A stretch of DNA of 64,000 nt from Hymenobacter siberiensis (GCF_018967845.1 NZ_JAHLZZ010000001.1:1054001-1118000); one strand, 5' to 3'. Counted from the first letter of the stretch, positions 36,816 through 45,491 are shown. Notes: generated from the letters alone by a model not told the origin. A program made the numbers and translations.

Positions 36816-39506
36816 TTATCCCAGCCGCTTCTTCGTTAGCCGGGTCGGAATATGTTCCATCGGCTTATCGGGCCAGGGGTGGCGCGGGTAGCGCCCCTTC
36901 AAATCCTTGCGCACCTCAAAATAGCCCTTCTCCCAGAAGCTGCGCAAGTCGCGCGTTACCTGCGCCGGCCGGCCGCCGGGCGAGAGCAGATGCAGCAGCA
37001 GCGGCACGCGCCCAGCGGCCACGGTGGGCGTTTCGGTGAGGCCGAATAACTCCTGGAGCTTCACGGCCAGCACCGGGGCGGCGGCATCGCTGTAATCCAG
37101 GGTGATGTGCGAGCCACTGGGCACTTCCAGCGCGGCCGGGGCTAGGCGGTCCAGCTCCTGGCGCTGGTTCCAGCCGCCGGGCAGGCGGGCCAGCAGCGGC
37201 TCGTAGAGGTCGAGGCGCTGCACCTGGTCGAGGGTTTTGAGGCCGGCGAGGTGCGAGCCGAGCCAGTCGGCCAGCTCCAGCGCTAGTGTGGCATCATCAA
37301 AAGCCGGCCAGGCAGTAGTTGTTTGTTGTTCGTTATCAGTTGTCAGGCCGGGGGCGGGAGCAGGGAAGTGCTGCTGCAGAAACGCCAGCCGCTGCTGCAG
37401 CTGGCGGGCGGCTGGCGTCCAGTTCAGCTTGCTTACACCGGCTTCCTGCAAATAGGCCAGCAGGGCGCGGGCCACCAAAGCCGGTTCGGGCTGGCCGATG
37501 ACTTTTTCATCGAGTAGCAACGCGCCCAGGCGGCGCACCCGGCGGCCGGTTACGCGCTGGGTGGTGGTGTCGTAGCGCACTTCATCGGTGGTTGTAATCT
37601 GGTCGGCGAAGGCCAGCTCCAATTCCTCCTGGTCCAGCGGGGCGGCCAGCGTGGCCCGTGGCGCCGAGGCCGTGCCCGCCAGATGCGCCACCGCGAAAAA
37701 GGTGGCTTGCGGGTCTACGTCGGTGGTGTTCAGGCTGACGCGCTGGCCGGTTATCAGGCGCAGGCGGTCAGGGGTTTCGCGCTGGGCCAGCCGGTCGGGA
37801 TAGGCCAGCGCGGTGAGGAGGCCCACGGGTGGGTGGGTGGATTGGTGGGTGGGTGGGTGGGCCGGCTTGCCCAGGCGGCCGGTGAGGTTGCGGGCCACGT
37901 CGCGCACCCGCTGTAGCGTGGCGTGGTGCAGGGCCAGGCCGGGCAGGGGCGGGCGGCCACTTTGCAGCGCTTCAAGGCGCAGGCGCAGGTCGGGCGGGGC
38001 GGGGCGGGTGTCGGTGGGGGCGGCCCAGCGCAGCAGGTCGCGCTCGGCCAGCAAGGCAGCCAGGGAGGCGGCGGCCGCGCCGTGGCCCAGCTCCTGGCCG
38101 CGCACTACGAGGTGGCCCAGGCGGGGCGGCAGGCCCAGGGCGGCGAGTTTTCGGCCGTGGGGGGTTGGCTTCGCCGAGTTAAAAGTTAGGAGTGAAGAGT
38201 GAAGAGTTGGCGAGTTGGCATCAACCCTTAACTCTTCACTCCTAACTTTTAACTCTGATAAAGCTCCCAGCCTAACCAACAATTCCTGCGCCTGACTAAA
38301 CGCTGCCGCCGGCGGTACGTCCAGCCAGCGCAGGCTGGTGGGCTCCGTAGCGCCCCAAAGGGCCAGCTCCAGGGCGAGGCTGCTGAGGTCGGCGGTGTGG
38401 ATTTCGGGCGGGCGGTGGGCGGGCAGGTGGTGGTGCTCGGCTTCGGTCCAGAGGCGGTAGCAGGTGCCGGGGCCGAGGCGGCCGGCGCGGCCCCGGCGCT
38501 GGTCGGCGGCGGCGCGGGCCACGGGCACGGTTTCGAGGGTAGTGAAGCCGGTGCGGGGCACAAAGCGCGGCACCCGCGCAAAGCCCCCATCAATCACCAC
38601 CCGCACCCCCTCAATGGTGAGGCTGGTTTCGGCAATGCTGGTGGCGAGGATAACCTTGCGTCGGCCGGCTTTCGCAGGCCGCAGGGCAGCGTCCTGGGTT
38701 TCGAGGGGCAACTCGCCGTGCAGCAGGTGCAGGTCGATGTTATCGGCTAATGATTCGAGCTTGCGGACGCTGCGCTGCAGGTCGCCCACGCCGGGCAGGA
38801 AAACCAGAATGTCGCCTTCGTGGGTTGCCAGCGCCTCCCGCACTTGCTTGGGCACCAGCTCGGCCAGCCGCTCGTTGGGCTTGTTGGGCAGGGCTGAGGC
38901 GCGGCGCGGGTCGAGGTAATGCGTATCAATCGGAAACAGAAAACCGGCCGACGATACCACCGGCGCGGGCAGCCACTGCCCCAGCCGCTGGGCTTCCAGC
39001 GTGGCGCTCATTATCAGAATCCGCAGCTCGGGCCGCAGCACGGCCTGCGCATCCAGCGCCAGGGCCAGGCCCAGGTCGGCGTTCAGACTCCGCTCATGGA
39101 ATTCATCAAATACCACGGCGGCCACGCCCTCCAGCGCCGGGTCGTCCTGAATCATGCGCGTGAGAATGCCTTCGGTGATGACCTCCACGCGGGTGTCCTT
39201 GCTCACCTTACTGTCCAGCCGCACGCGGTAGCCGATGGTGCGGCCCACGGGCTCGCCCAGCAGCTGGGCCAGGCGGGCGGCGGCCCCGCGCACGGCCAGC
39301 TGGCGCGGTTCCAGCACCAGAATTTTGTCCCCGGGGTGGCGCCATTCGGCGGCCAGCAGCTCCAGCGGCACCACGGTAGTTTTGCCCGCGCCGGGCGGCG
39401 CTTCCAGCACCACGCGGCTGTTGGTCGCCAGGGCGGCCCGCAGCGCGGGCAGCGCCGCGATGATGGGCAAATCGGGGAGGGGCGGCAGGACGAACGGCTT
39501 ATTCAC
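36816..39506 (-). CDS. hrpB: ATP-dependent helicase HrpB with repeat-derived insertions
   Basis: The 896-residue DEAH-box helicase is longer than usual (about 820). It has Walker A EAPPGAGKTTVVPLEL, the DEFHERSLNADLG (DExH) motif, SATLEAQ, the helicase-C block ILATSIAETSLTIEGV and QRRGRAGRLGPG, and the C-terminal HrpB domain. The extra length comes from low-complexity insertions at residues ~418-444 (a complete inverted repeat, 38176-38255), ~547-561 (PTHQSTHPP) and ~720-732 (TTDNEQQTTT), all in frame. HrpB proteins are dispensable RNA helicases of poorly known role. The DUF2071 gene lies 9 bases upstream of it in the opposite sense of reading order, on the same strand. Confidence 0.92.
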   Translation of the reverse strand: MNKPFVLPPLPDLPIIAALPALRAALATNSRVVLEAPPGAGKTTVVPLELLAAEWRHPGDKILVLEPRQLAVRGAAARLAQLLGEPVGRTIGYRVRLDSKVSKDTRVEVITEGILTRMIQDDPALEGVAAVVFDEFHERSLNADLGLALALDAQAVLRPELRILIMSATLEAQRLGQWLPAPVVSSAGFLFPIDTHYLDPRRASALPNKPNERLAELVPKQVREALATHEGDILVFLPGVGDLQRSVRKLESLADNIDLHLLHGELPLETQDAALRPAKAGRRKVILATSIAETSLTIEGVRVVIDGGFARVPRFVPRTGFTTLETVPVARAAADQRRGRAGRLGPGTCYRLWTEAEHHHLPAHRPPEIHTADLSSLALELALWGATEPTSLRWLDVPPAAAFSQAQELLVRLGALSELKVRSEELRVDANSPTLHSSLLTFNSAKPTPHGRKLAALGLPPRLGHLVVRGQELGHGAAAASLAALLAERDLLRWAAPTDTRPAPPDLRLRLEALQSGRPPLPGLALHHATLQRVRDVARNLTGRLGKPAHPPTHQSTHPPVGLLTALAYPDRLAQRETPDRLRLITGQRVSLNTTDVDPQATFFAVAHLAGTASAPRATLAAPLDQEELELAFADQITTTDEVRYDTTTQRVTGRRVRRLGALLLDEKVIGQPEPALVARALLAYLQEAGVSKLNWTPAARQLQQRLAFLQQHFPAPAPGLTTDNEQQTTTAWPAFDDATLALELADWLGSHLAGLKTLDQVQRLDLYEPLLARLPGGWNQRQELDRLAPAALEVPSGSHITLDYSDAAAPVLAVKLQELFGLTETPTVAAGRVPLLLHLLSPGGRPAQVTRDLRSFWEKGYFEVRKDLKGRYPRHPWPDKPMEHIPTRLTKKRLG
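37313..37350. repeat. Spacer-like word (gttgtttgttgttcgttatc) inside hrpB
   Basis: The AT-richer segment, read on the minus strand as gataacgaacaacaaacaac, encodes TTDNEQQTTT in a region where the family is not expected to have it. It resembles low-complexity intergenic words common in this phylum. Confidence 0.4.
37825..37866. repeat. gggt tandem repeat inside hrpB
   Basis: Tandem gggtgggt units with one attggt interruption encode a Thr/His/Pro-rich stretch. It is prone to replication slippage, yet the frame is kept. Confidence 0.6.
38176..38255. repeat. Complete family D inverted repeat inside hrpB
   Basis: The arms gagttaaaagttaggagtga and tcactcctaacttttaactc (about 33 bases in full) surround a short centre. 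It is read through in frame and encodes about 27 residues (LKVRSEELRV...SLLTFNSAKP). Similar word composition is seen at 19927-20020 and 25714-25805. Confidence 0.85.
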
Positions 39507-39515
39507 TGCCCAAAA

Positions 39516-40304
39516 TTACACCCGCTGCATGGGCCACAGTTCCACCTGCACGGGGCCGCCGGCGTGCACCACCGGCGGCCCCGTGGGCGTGGGCAGGCCG
39601 TGGCCTTCAATCAGGGTCGACTCCAAGTGCAGGACCTGGGCCGTGTTGAGCGGCCACTGCGTGTGCGCTATCCGGCCCCGGTACAGCTTAGTTTGGGCCT
39701 TGTTGCTGGTGTAGAGCGCATACCGCTCGGTGAGGAAAAAGGCCAGCGAGCCGGGCTCGGCGGGTGGCAGCGGGGCCCCTATTTTCCAGGTGGCGCGGAA
39801 GCTGGCGGGCGGGGCCCCGCCGTGGGTGCGCAGGGCCGTGAACTGCCGCAACCCGGCGCTGGGGCTTTCCATGTGCATGGTGGCGCGCAGGTAGGGTAGG
39901 TTGAAAAACGCGCGTGCCACCCACACGGCCAATGCATTGGTGGCATCGAGCGAGAAAAACCACACGCCCGGCACCCCGTCCAGGTGCACGTAGGTGCGCA
40001 CGTTCAGTTCCAGAAACTGTTGCGTGCCGGGCACCGGCGGGGTGAAGCGGGTGCGCACTTTGCTCATCTCAAACGGCACGATGGCCAGCCAGGCCATGCC
40101 ATCGTGGGTGTCAATTTTGAGGCGGGGCGGCAGGTGCGGCTGCAGCAGCTCGGCCGGCACGGGCCAGTGCAGAAACAGCAGGTCGCTCCACTGCTGGCGC
40201 AGCAGGGGCTGGCCCATGGGCCGCTCGCGCAGGGCCAGGCGGTCCGAGAGGGTGGGGGCGTGGGGAGAAGGCGCGGGGCTGGTGGGTAGCGAAAAATCAG
40301 GCAT
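39516..40304 (-). CDS. DUF2071 (YqjF-like) family protein
   Basis: From ATG 40304 the protein is 262 residues. It matches DUF2071: RQQWSDLLFLHWPVPAELLQ, the LPPRLKIDTHDGMAWLAIVP block, FLELNVRTYV and SLDATNALAVWVARAFFNLP. The fold is related to acetoacetate decarboxylase-like beta barrels, but no activity is established. The N-terminal ~20 residues are Pro/Ser-rich and probably disordered. It is followed after 9 bases by hrpB, suggesting co-transcription. Confidence 0.85.
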   Translation of the reverse strand: MPDFSLPTSPAPSPHAPTLSDRLALRERPMGQPLLRQQWSDLLFLHWPVPAELLQPHLPPRLKIDTHDGMAWLAIVPFEMSKVRTRFTPPVPGTQQFLELNVRTYVHLDGVPGVWFFSLDATNALAVWVARAFFNLPYLRATMHMESPSAGLRQFTALRTHGGAPPASFRATWKIGAPLPPAEPGSLAFFLTERYALYTSNKAQTKLYRGRIAHTQWPLNTAQVLHLESTLIEGHGLPTPTGPPVVHAGGPVQVELWPMQRV

Positions 40305-40366
40305 GAGGAGCAGCGGCGGTTGGCAGGATAACAATAAACCCCGGCAAGTGGCGGCCGCGGCTCAGC

Positions 40367-40699
40367 CTAATACGTGGGAAACGCCGGATCGACTTGCAAG
40401 GCCCAGGCATCGACGCCGCCGCGCAGGTTGCTGACGTTGGTGCGGCCCAGGCGCTGGCGCAGGTAGCCTAGGGCGTGGGCCGAGCGCACCCCGTGGTGGC
40501 AAATGACCACCACCGGCCCTTCGGTGCGGATTTCGGCGGCGCGGCGCGGCAGCTCGTCCAGGGGCAGCAACAGGCTGCCGGGCAGGTGGCAGTACTCGAA
40601 CTCCATTTCCTCGCGCACGTCGATGAGCTGGATGTCGTCGCCGGCCTGCAGGCGGCGGTGCAGGTCTTCGGGGCTGATTTCGAGGGGGCTGTTTTGCAT
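40367..40699 (-). CDS. Single-domain rhodanese-like protein
   Basis: From ATG 40699 the product is 110 residues, a single rhodanese domain: EISPEDLHRRLQAGDDIQLI, the DVREEMEFEYCHLPGSLLLP block and the active-site loop VVVICHHGVRSAHAL with the catalytic Cys. It would transfer sulfane sulfur, possibly to a thiol or cyanide acceptor. A longer frame to 40924 has an unlikely N-terminus. A TATTTTTG -7-like box (40719-40726) lies 20 bases upstream. Confidence 0.9.
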   Translation of the reverse strand: MQNSPLEISPEDLHRRLQAGDDIQLIDVREEMEFEYCHLPGSLLLPLDELPRRAAEIRTEGPVVVICHHGVRSAHALGYLRQRLGRTNVSNLRGGVDAWALQVDPAFPTY

Positions 40700-40772
40700 A
40701 ATGCGGGGAGTTGAACGACAAAAATAGGCCCGCCGCGCCCTACCTTGCAGCTTCCTATCAGCACCTGCCCGC

Positions 40773-41420
40773 GTGTTTGCTCTTTTGTTGCTCGATATTC
40801 CGACCTCGTTTGTGCAGTACTGGCACGCCACCACCCCGCTGGAGCTGGTGGCCGTGCTTACGGGGTTTGCCTGCGTATGGCTGGCCGCGCGCGAGTCCAT
40901 CTGGAACTTCCCGGTGGCCATCATCAGCTGCCTGCTCTACGTATTCGTCTATTACCGGGCGCGGCTCTATTCCGACTGCTACCTCCAGGTCCTGTTCATC
41001 GTCCTGAGCCTCTACGGCTGGTACGAGTGGCTGTATGGCGGGCGTAATGCCACCGAGCTGGGCGTGACGCATGCTACCCGCCGCGAGTGGCTGCTGGGCG
41101 CGGTATTCGTCGTGGCCTTCACGTTGGGCTTTGGTTACTACCTTCATTACAATACCGATGCCTCGCTGCCCCACCTCGACAGCTTTACTACGGCCGGCAG
41201 CATCGTGGCCCAGTACCTGCTCACCCGCAAGCGCCTCGAAAACTGGCTGATTTGGATACTGGTCGACCTGATTTACGTGCCCGTGCTCTGGTGCAAAGAC
41301 CTGTATCCCACTAGCATACTCTACGCCCTCTATCTGGGGCTGGCTGCTTACGGCTACCGGCAGTGGCGGCGCGAGCTGGCCCGGCCCGTAGCCGCATTGC
41401 CTGCATCCGTTGCCGGCTGA
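40773..41420 (+). CDS. pnuC: PnuC-family nicotinamide riboside transporter
   Basis: The 215-residue membrane protein (GTG start) has about seven helices and the PnuC signatures ESIWNFPVAIISCLLYVFVY and QVLFIVLSLYGWYEWLYGG, with SIVAQYLLTRKRLENWLIWI near the C-terminus. PnuC proteins carry nicotinamide riboside by facilitated diffusion, trapped by phosphorylation. The next gene, 66 bases downstream, starts with a NadR-type ribosylnicotinamide kinase domain, which supports this substrate rather than thiamine. The GTG has no upstream in-frame alternative. Confidence 0.88.
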   Translation: MFALLLLDIPTSFVQYWHATTPLELVAVLTGFACVWLAARESIWNFPVAIISCLLYVFVYYRARLYSDCYLQVLFIVLSLYGWYEWLYGGRNATELGVTHATRREWLLGAVFVVAFTLGFGYYLHYNTDASLPHLDSFTTAGSIVAQYLLTRKRLENWLIWILVDLIYVPVLWCKDLYPTSILYALYLGLAAYGYRQWRRELARPVAALPASVAG

Positions 41421-41486
41421 AAAACGGCAGACTATTGTTGAGTTGATTTGTTATGCCGGGAGGCACCCCCATTATCCACCCAGGTA

Positions 41487-42998
41487 ATGGCTTCCGGCGC
41501 ATGGTTACCATTGCCTCTCTCTTTACTGCATCTGTTCTCCCCCCCCTGTAAATTGCTGCGCGTTTCCCTCACCGGCCCGGAATCCACGGGCAAATCGACC
41601 CTGGCTACCCAGTTGGCGGTGCACTACGGTACCTCTTTTGCCCCTGAGTTTGCCCGCGAATACCTGGCCCAGTCCGGCTCGCACTATACTCCCGAAGACC
41701 TGGAGGAAATAGCCCGGGGCCAGCTCGCGGCCGAAGCCGAAGCCGCCACCCGCGCCCACAACAACCTGGTGTTCTGCGATAGCGACCTGCTGGTGATAAA
41801 GATATGGGCCGAACATTCCTTCGGCTCCTGCCCCGAATGGATTCTGCGCACCATCGACGAGCAGCAGTACGACCTGGCCCTGCTCATGGGCGTAGACCTG
41901 CCCTGGGAGCCCGACCCCCTGCGCGAGCATCCGCACCTGCGCCAGCATTTTTACGACCTGTACCGGCGCGAGCTAAGCGAGCGCATGGCCAACTTTGCCG
42001 AAATTGCCGGCTCCGGCGAGCGCCGCTTTGCCCAGGCTCGCTTCTTGGTTGATGAGCTGCTGCGCACGGCTGCTCAGGCCTCGGCTCAAGTTTTAGAAGA
42101 ACCCCGCATGTCGTACCACCCTACCTACTACACCCTCAACACGCCCGCCTGCCAGGCCACGTTTGTCGCCCGCGGGGCCGAGCTCACCAGCCTGCGCACC
42201 ACCGCCGACGACCTCGAATACATCTGGCCCGCCGACCCCGCCGTGTGGGCCCGGCACGCGCCCGTGCTGTTTCCGCTGGTGGGCCGCCTGCCCAACGATG
42301 CTTACTCCTACGAGGGCCGCGACTACAAGCTGCCACAGCACGGTTTCGCCCGCGACCAGGAGTTTGCCGTGCTGCGGCACACGGCCACCGAGCTGGTGTT
42401 CCGCCTCCAGCACGACGAAACCACCCGCGCCATATTCCCCTTCGCCTTCGAGCTCGTTATCACCTACACCCTGCGCGATGCCGAGCTCACTGTGCGCTGG
42501 GACGTGCGCAACCCCGCCACCGATGCGCCATTGCTTTTCAGCATCGGGGCGCACCCGGCCGTACGGTGCCCCCTAAGCCCGGACGAAAAATTCGAGGATT
42601 ACTACTTCGAGTTCGACCACCCTGTGACCCTGGAGCGCCACCTGCTGGCCGGCGGCCTGCTCACGGGCCAAACGGCCCCCGTGCTCATCCAGGCGCGCCA
42701 GCTACCGCTCACCTACAGCCTGTTTGCCGATGATGCGCTGGTTTTCAAGCACTACGATTTCTCCGGCCTCACGCTGCGTTCGCGCAAGTCGGCCCACTTC
42801 GTGCGCTTTCAGTTCGACGGCTTTCCCTACCTCGGCCTCTGGACCAAAGGCCCGGGGGCCAGTTTCGTGTGTGTCGAGCCCTGGCACGGCATCGCCAGCG
42901 CCGCCGGCAAGCCCGGCGAGCTCAGCGAGAAAGAAGGCATCCTGACCCTGGAGCCCGGCCAGGTTTTCACGGCCGCCTACACCATTGAGGTGGGCTAA
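41487..42998 (+). CDS. Fusion of NadR-type kinase and aldose-epimerase-like domain
   Basis: A single open frame encodes about 503 residues. The N-terminal ~185 residues form a NadR-like P-loop kinase (SLTGPESTGKSTLATQLAVH Walker A, VFCDSDLLVIKIWAEH, YDLALLMGVDLPWEPDPLRE), which would convert nicotinamide riboside to NMN. From Met at 42108 the remaining 296 residues match LacX-like aldose 1-epimerases (HGFARD, FSIGAHPAVRCPL, FVCVEPWHG; catalytic His and Glu). The junction (LEEPRMSYHP) looks like two genes joined by loss of a stop codon, but the ATG at 42108 could still start a separate protein. Start is uncertain (ATG 41448 or 41487, or TTG 41552). Confidence 0.8.
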   Translation: MASGAWLPLPLSLLHLFSPPCKLLRVSLTGPESTGKSTLATQLAVHYGTSFAPEFAREYLAQSGSHYTPEDLEEIARGQLAAEAEAATRAHNNLVFCDSDLLVIKIWAEHSFGSCPEWILRTIDEQQYDLALLMGVDLPWEPDPLREHPHLRQHFYDLYRRELSERMANFAEIAGSGERRFAQARFLVDELLRTAAQASAQVLEEPRMSYHPTYYTLNTPACQATFVARGAELTSLRTTADDLEYIWPADPAVWARHAPVLFPLVGRLPNDAYSYEGRDYKLPQHGFARDQEFAVLRHTATELVFRLQHDETTRAIFPFAFELVITYTLRDAELTVRWDVRNPATDAPLLFSIGAHPAVRCPLSPDEKFEDYYFEFDHPVTLERHLLAGGLLTGQTAPVLIQARQLPLTYSLFADDALVFKHYDFSGLTLRSRKSAHFVRFQFDGFPYLGLWTKGPGASFVCVEPWHGIASAAGKPGELSEKEGILTLEPGQVFTAAYTIEVG

Positions 42999-43065
42999 TA
43001 CTTGGTAATGAGGGAAATGGTGAGCAGACTCATTGCCGTAGGGCAGCGGGTTAGCTTGCTTTTCC

Positions 43066-44079
43066 TCACCGCGCAGCCGGCCGCCACTGCGGGGCATCCA
43101 TTACCACCGTCACGAGCAAGGCGTGGGGCAGTGTCACGATGGAGGCCACCACCAGGGCCAGGCTGAACCAGGCGGTTTCGTCGGGCAGGTGGGCGGCCAG
43201 CAGGCGGCCCAATACCAGCAGCGCCACGCAGCTGATGAGCAGCAGCGGAGCCGCCCGCCGCAGAAAAAAAGCCAGCCGCGCCAGCAAATTGCCCCGGCTG
43301 GTTCCCGGCAGCTGGCCCGGCCCGGCATAGCCAAGCCAGCCCGTGAGGCGCAGCACGTGCTGCAGGCTGTGCCAGAACACGAAATACACGCCCACCGACA
43401 GCTTGGGCGGCAAGGCTACAAACAGCACCGCCAGGATGAGGACTTCGCCCAGCTCGGCCACCAGCAGCGGCCACTGCTGCCGGGCGGCATACCGTGCCCA
43501 TAGTACTACGTGCCCCACCGCTACTACCACCGCCAGGCCAGTAGCCCCGGCCGCAAACGTGCCGGGTCCCATTGTGCCCGTGCCCACAAACCGGAGCAGC
43601 CCGTTCACGATGCCGGCCGTTTCGGCGGGCCACTGCCAGGCGGGCACCGCAAATAGCAGCAGGCCCCGCAGCAGACTATGCGCCAGCCACCAGCCGGCCG
43701 ATACCAATGGCCCGGCCGGTGCATCGGCCGAGCCCCAGTGCCACACCGTGAGCAACAAGAAGCCGGCCACCGTGGCCGCCGGCCAATGCCACCACAGCAG
43801 GCCCACCGCCGCCGCCAGGCCCAGGTAGCCGGCCAAAAACCGCAGCCAGTAGCGCCAGCCGTCGGCCGTGCTTCCCGGGTGGCTGGCCGGTACCACAAAC
43901 TGGTCGCAGGCTCCGTGCGCCACGCCCAGCACCACCATGCCCACGGCCAGCGGCAAACCCAGCAGCAGCCCGGCCCGGCCCGGAAAGGCCGCGCCCAGCC
44001 CCACCAGCACCAGCACAGCCGCGTAGGAATAGCGCCGCTGAGACCAGTCAGAAGCCAATGTGCCAAGCGAGTTAGTCAT
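43066..44079 (-). CDS. blh: Brp/Blh-family beta-carotene 15,15'-dioxygenase
   Basis: The 337-residue membrane protein has about nine helices and the conserved Blh His motifs: GVAHGACDQFVVP, TVWHWGSAD, YFVFWHSLQHVLRL and TLPHALLVTVVMD. Blh cleaves beta-carotene into two retinal molecules using non-haem iron. It lies 146 bases downstream of the rhodopsin gene on the same strand, the classical arrangement for supplying the chromophore. Carotenoid synthesis genes (crtE, crtB, crtI, crtY) are not in the window and must be elsewhere. Confidence 0.93.
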   Translation of the reverse strand: MTNSLGTLASDWSQRRYSYAAVLVLVGLGAAFPGRAGLLLGLPLAVGMVVLGVAHGACDQFVVPASHPGSTADGWRYWLRFLAGYLGLAAAVGLLWWHWPAATVAGFLLLTVWHWGSADAPAGPLVSAGWWLAHSLLRGLLLFAVPAWQWPAETAGIVNGLLRFVGTGTMGPGTFAAGATGLAVVVAVGHVVLWARYAARQQWPLLVAELGEVLILAVLFVALPPKLSVGVYFVFWHSLQHVLRLTGWLGYAGPGQLPGTSRGNLLARLAFFLRRAAPLLLISCVALLVLGRLLAAHLPDETAWFSLALVVASIVTLPHALLVTVVMDAPQWRPAAR

Positions 44080-44100
44080 AAGTGAAAGAGGAAAAAAGCA

Positions 44101-44181
44101 CTACAGGCTGAACCGCACGGCCGAGGCAGTGAAATTCAGCCTGTAGGCCGGGGGGTGAATGGCGGGCAAGTCTGCCCGCCA
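44101..44181. terminator. Two hairpins between rhodopsin and blh
   Basis: ctacaggctgaa / ttcagcctgtag (44101-44145) and tggcgggca / tgcccgcca (44160-44181) form two stable stems without clear T runs. They could lower readthrough from the rhodopsin gene into blh, allowing high opsin and low enzyme levels. Confidence 0.5.
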
Positions 44182-44225
44182 CTGAGCCGGAAAAGGATGC
44201 CGCCGCTGGGCGGCCCCCCTCAAAG

Positions 44226-44999
44226 CTAGGCGACCGAAACCGCCTTAGCAGGAGCCTCTTTCACGGCCGACTCGCTGCGGGCGATGCCGTACACGACCAG
44301 ACCAAAGCCGATTTTGTTGACGGCATCGGCAAGGTTATACAGCAGGTCGAGGTCCTGGGGACGGAGCAAGCCGGCTCCATCGGGCCCGAGCCAGCCACCG
44401 GGCATAGCCATGTAGCCAATTGGGTAAATGGCCCAGCCTGCCAGCACGAACCACGCCAGGGCGCGCACGCCCTTCTGCACGGCTACCGAGTTGGAAGCTG
44501 CTGCCAGTTTTGCCACTTCGCCCATCCAGGCCGAGTACAGAATGTAGAGGTAGCCCAGCGTCGAGAGCGAGCCCCACAGCACCGAGTGACCCATGGAGCC
44601 GTCGGTGAAAGCTTCGCCGATGTAGCCGCATACGAGCATGACGACGGCCGCTATAATCAGCTTGTAGAGCAGCGATATTTTGGCCCCGGCGGCTCGCACC
44701 AGCAGGTAAAATTCTACTACCATCAACGGCACGGTTAGCGTCCAGTCGATATAGCGTAGGGCTATGGGAGTCTCATGGGTACTCACATAGTAATCGCGCA
44801 TGTAGTAGTAGTGCACCGCCGCGATGCCGGTAATCATTCCCGAAATCAGCAAAGACGTTTTCCACTTATCGGCTACAGTACTGCGCTCGAAGAGGAAAAA
44901 TACGGCCGCCGCAGCCATTGCCATATATCCCGTAAAAAACGTGAATGCCACCGGGTCGTCCACGGGAATGCGCATGATGTCTAGAAACAGGTTTTGCAT
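44226..44999 (-). CDS. Proteorhodopsin-type light-driven proton pump
   Basis: From ATG 44999 the protein is 257 residues with seven membrane helices. The helix-C motif LRYIDWTLTVPLMVVEF has Asp85, Thr89 and Glu96 (a DTE set equivalent to Asp97/Thr101/Glu108 of proteorhodopsin), as expected for an outward proton pump. Met93 sits at the spectral-tuning position (105 in proteorhodopsin) and predicts green absorption. His63 (VHYYYMRDY) is the counterion partner, and Lys229 in YNLADAVNKIGFGLVV binds retinal. A longer frame to 45200 has no signal. The AT-rich region upstream (45000-45120) probably holds the promoter. Confidence 0.95.
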   Translation of the reverse strand: MQNLFLDIMRIPVDDPVAFTFFTGYMAMAAAAVFFLFERSTVADKWKTSLLISGMITGIAAVHYYYMRDYYVSTHETPIALRYIDWTLTVPLMVVEFYLLVRAAGAKISLLYKLIIAAVVMLVCGYIGEAFTDGSMGHSVLWGSLSTLGYLYILYSAWMGEVAKLAAASNSVAVQKGVRALAWFVLAGWAIYPIGYMAMPGGWLGPDGAGLLRPQDLDLLYNLADAVNKIGFGLVVYGIARSESAVKEAPAKAVSVA

Positions 45000-45188
45000 G
45001 GGAAAAATTGTAAGGGTAAGGATTGTGCGATATGCACGGCTCCAATGTAAGATATTTGCAATATAATTGTTTAATATGCTTGGGTATTTAATCGAACCAA
45101 ATGATAAAATGCCCGCCAGTAGCTCGCCTGGGCACTTTCTATTTTTTGAAATTATGGTTCGCAATTGCAGGTAAACCAGAAGCCTACA

Positions 45189-45220
45189 GGCCGCCAGCAC
45201 CCCACTGGGGTGCGGCGGCC
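45189..45220 (-). terminator. GC-rich hairpin downstream of the small membrane protein gene
   Basis: ggccgccagcacccc and ggggtgcggcggcc pair almost perfectly. There is no T run, so termination is only likely. Confidence 0.45.
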
Positions 45221-45266
45221 GGCGGGGGCTCGCGGTGAATGACGGATAGGGGGGGGATTTCAGCGA

Positions 45267-45491
45267 CTATACTTCCACCCGGCGGCGGTTATAGTCCGGC
45301 TCCCAGTCGTTGATGGGGCGCGAAATGCCGGGCGGCAGGTCCAGGTCGGGCAGGCTGGGGTCATGGGGTTCGCCGCCGTCGTCGTCGCCGTCGTGGGGCG
45401 GCGGGGGCGGCACTACGCGGCGGCGGCGCGGCAGCACCAGCACAAACAGGAAGAAGGCGCAAAAAGCAACGGCGTAGATTAAGCTGAACAT
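45267..45491 (-). CDS. Small single-pass membrane protein
   Basis: The 74-residue protein has one N-terminal helix (MFSLIYAVAFCAFFLFVLVL), then RRRR, a run of prolines, an Asp/Gly/Pro-rich linker (HDGDDDGGEPHD) and a C-terminal PGISRPINDWEPDYNRRRV. The positive-inside rule puts the tail in the cytoplasm. No known domain; the codon pattern and layout look real. Small proteins of this kind are common in the genus, but I do not know a function. Confidence 0.6.
   Translation of the reverse strand: MFSLIYAVAFCAFFLFVLVLPRRRRVVPPPPPHDGDDDGGEPHDPSLPDLDLPPGISRPINDWEPDYNRRRVEV

Noticed and set aside
40773..41420. The PnuC-family gene as a thiamine transporter (PnuT) linked to the TPP riboswitch
   Set aside because: It has no riboswitch in its own leader and is followed by a NadR-type kinase domain, so nicotinamide riboside is the better substrate; the riboswitch gene is about 4 kb away and separate.
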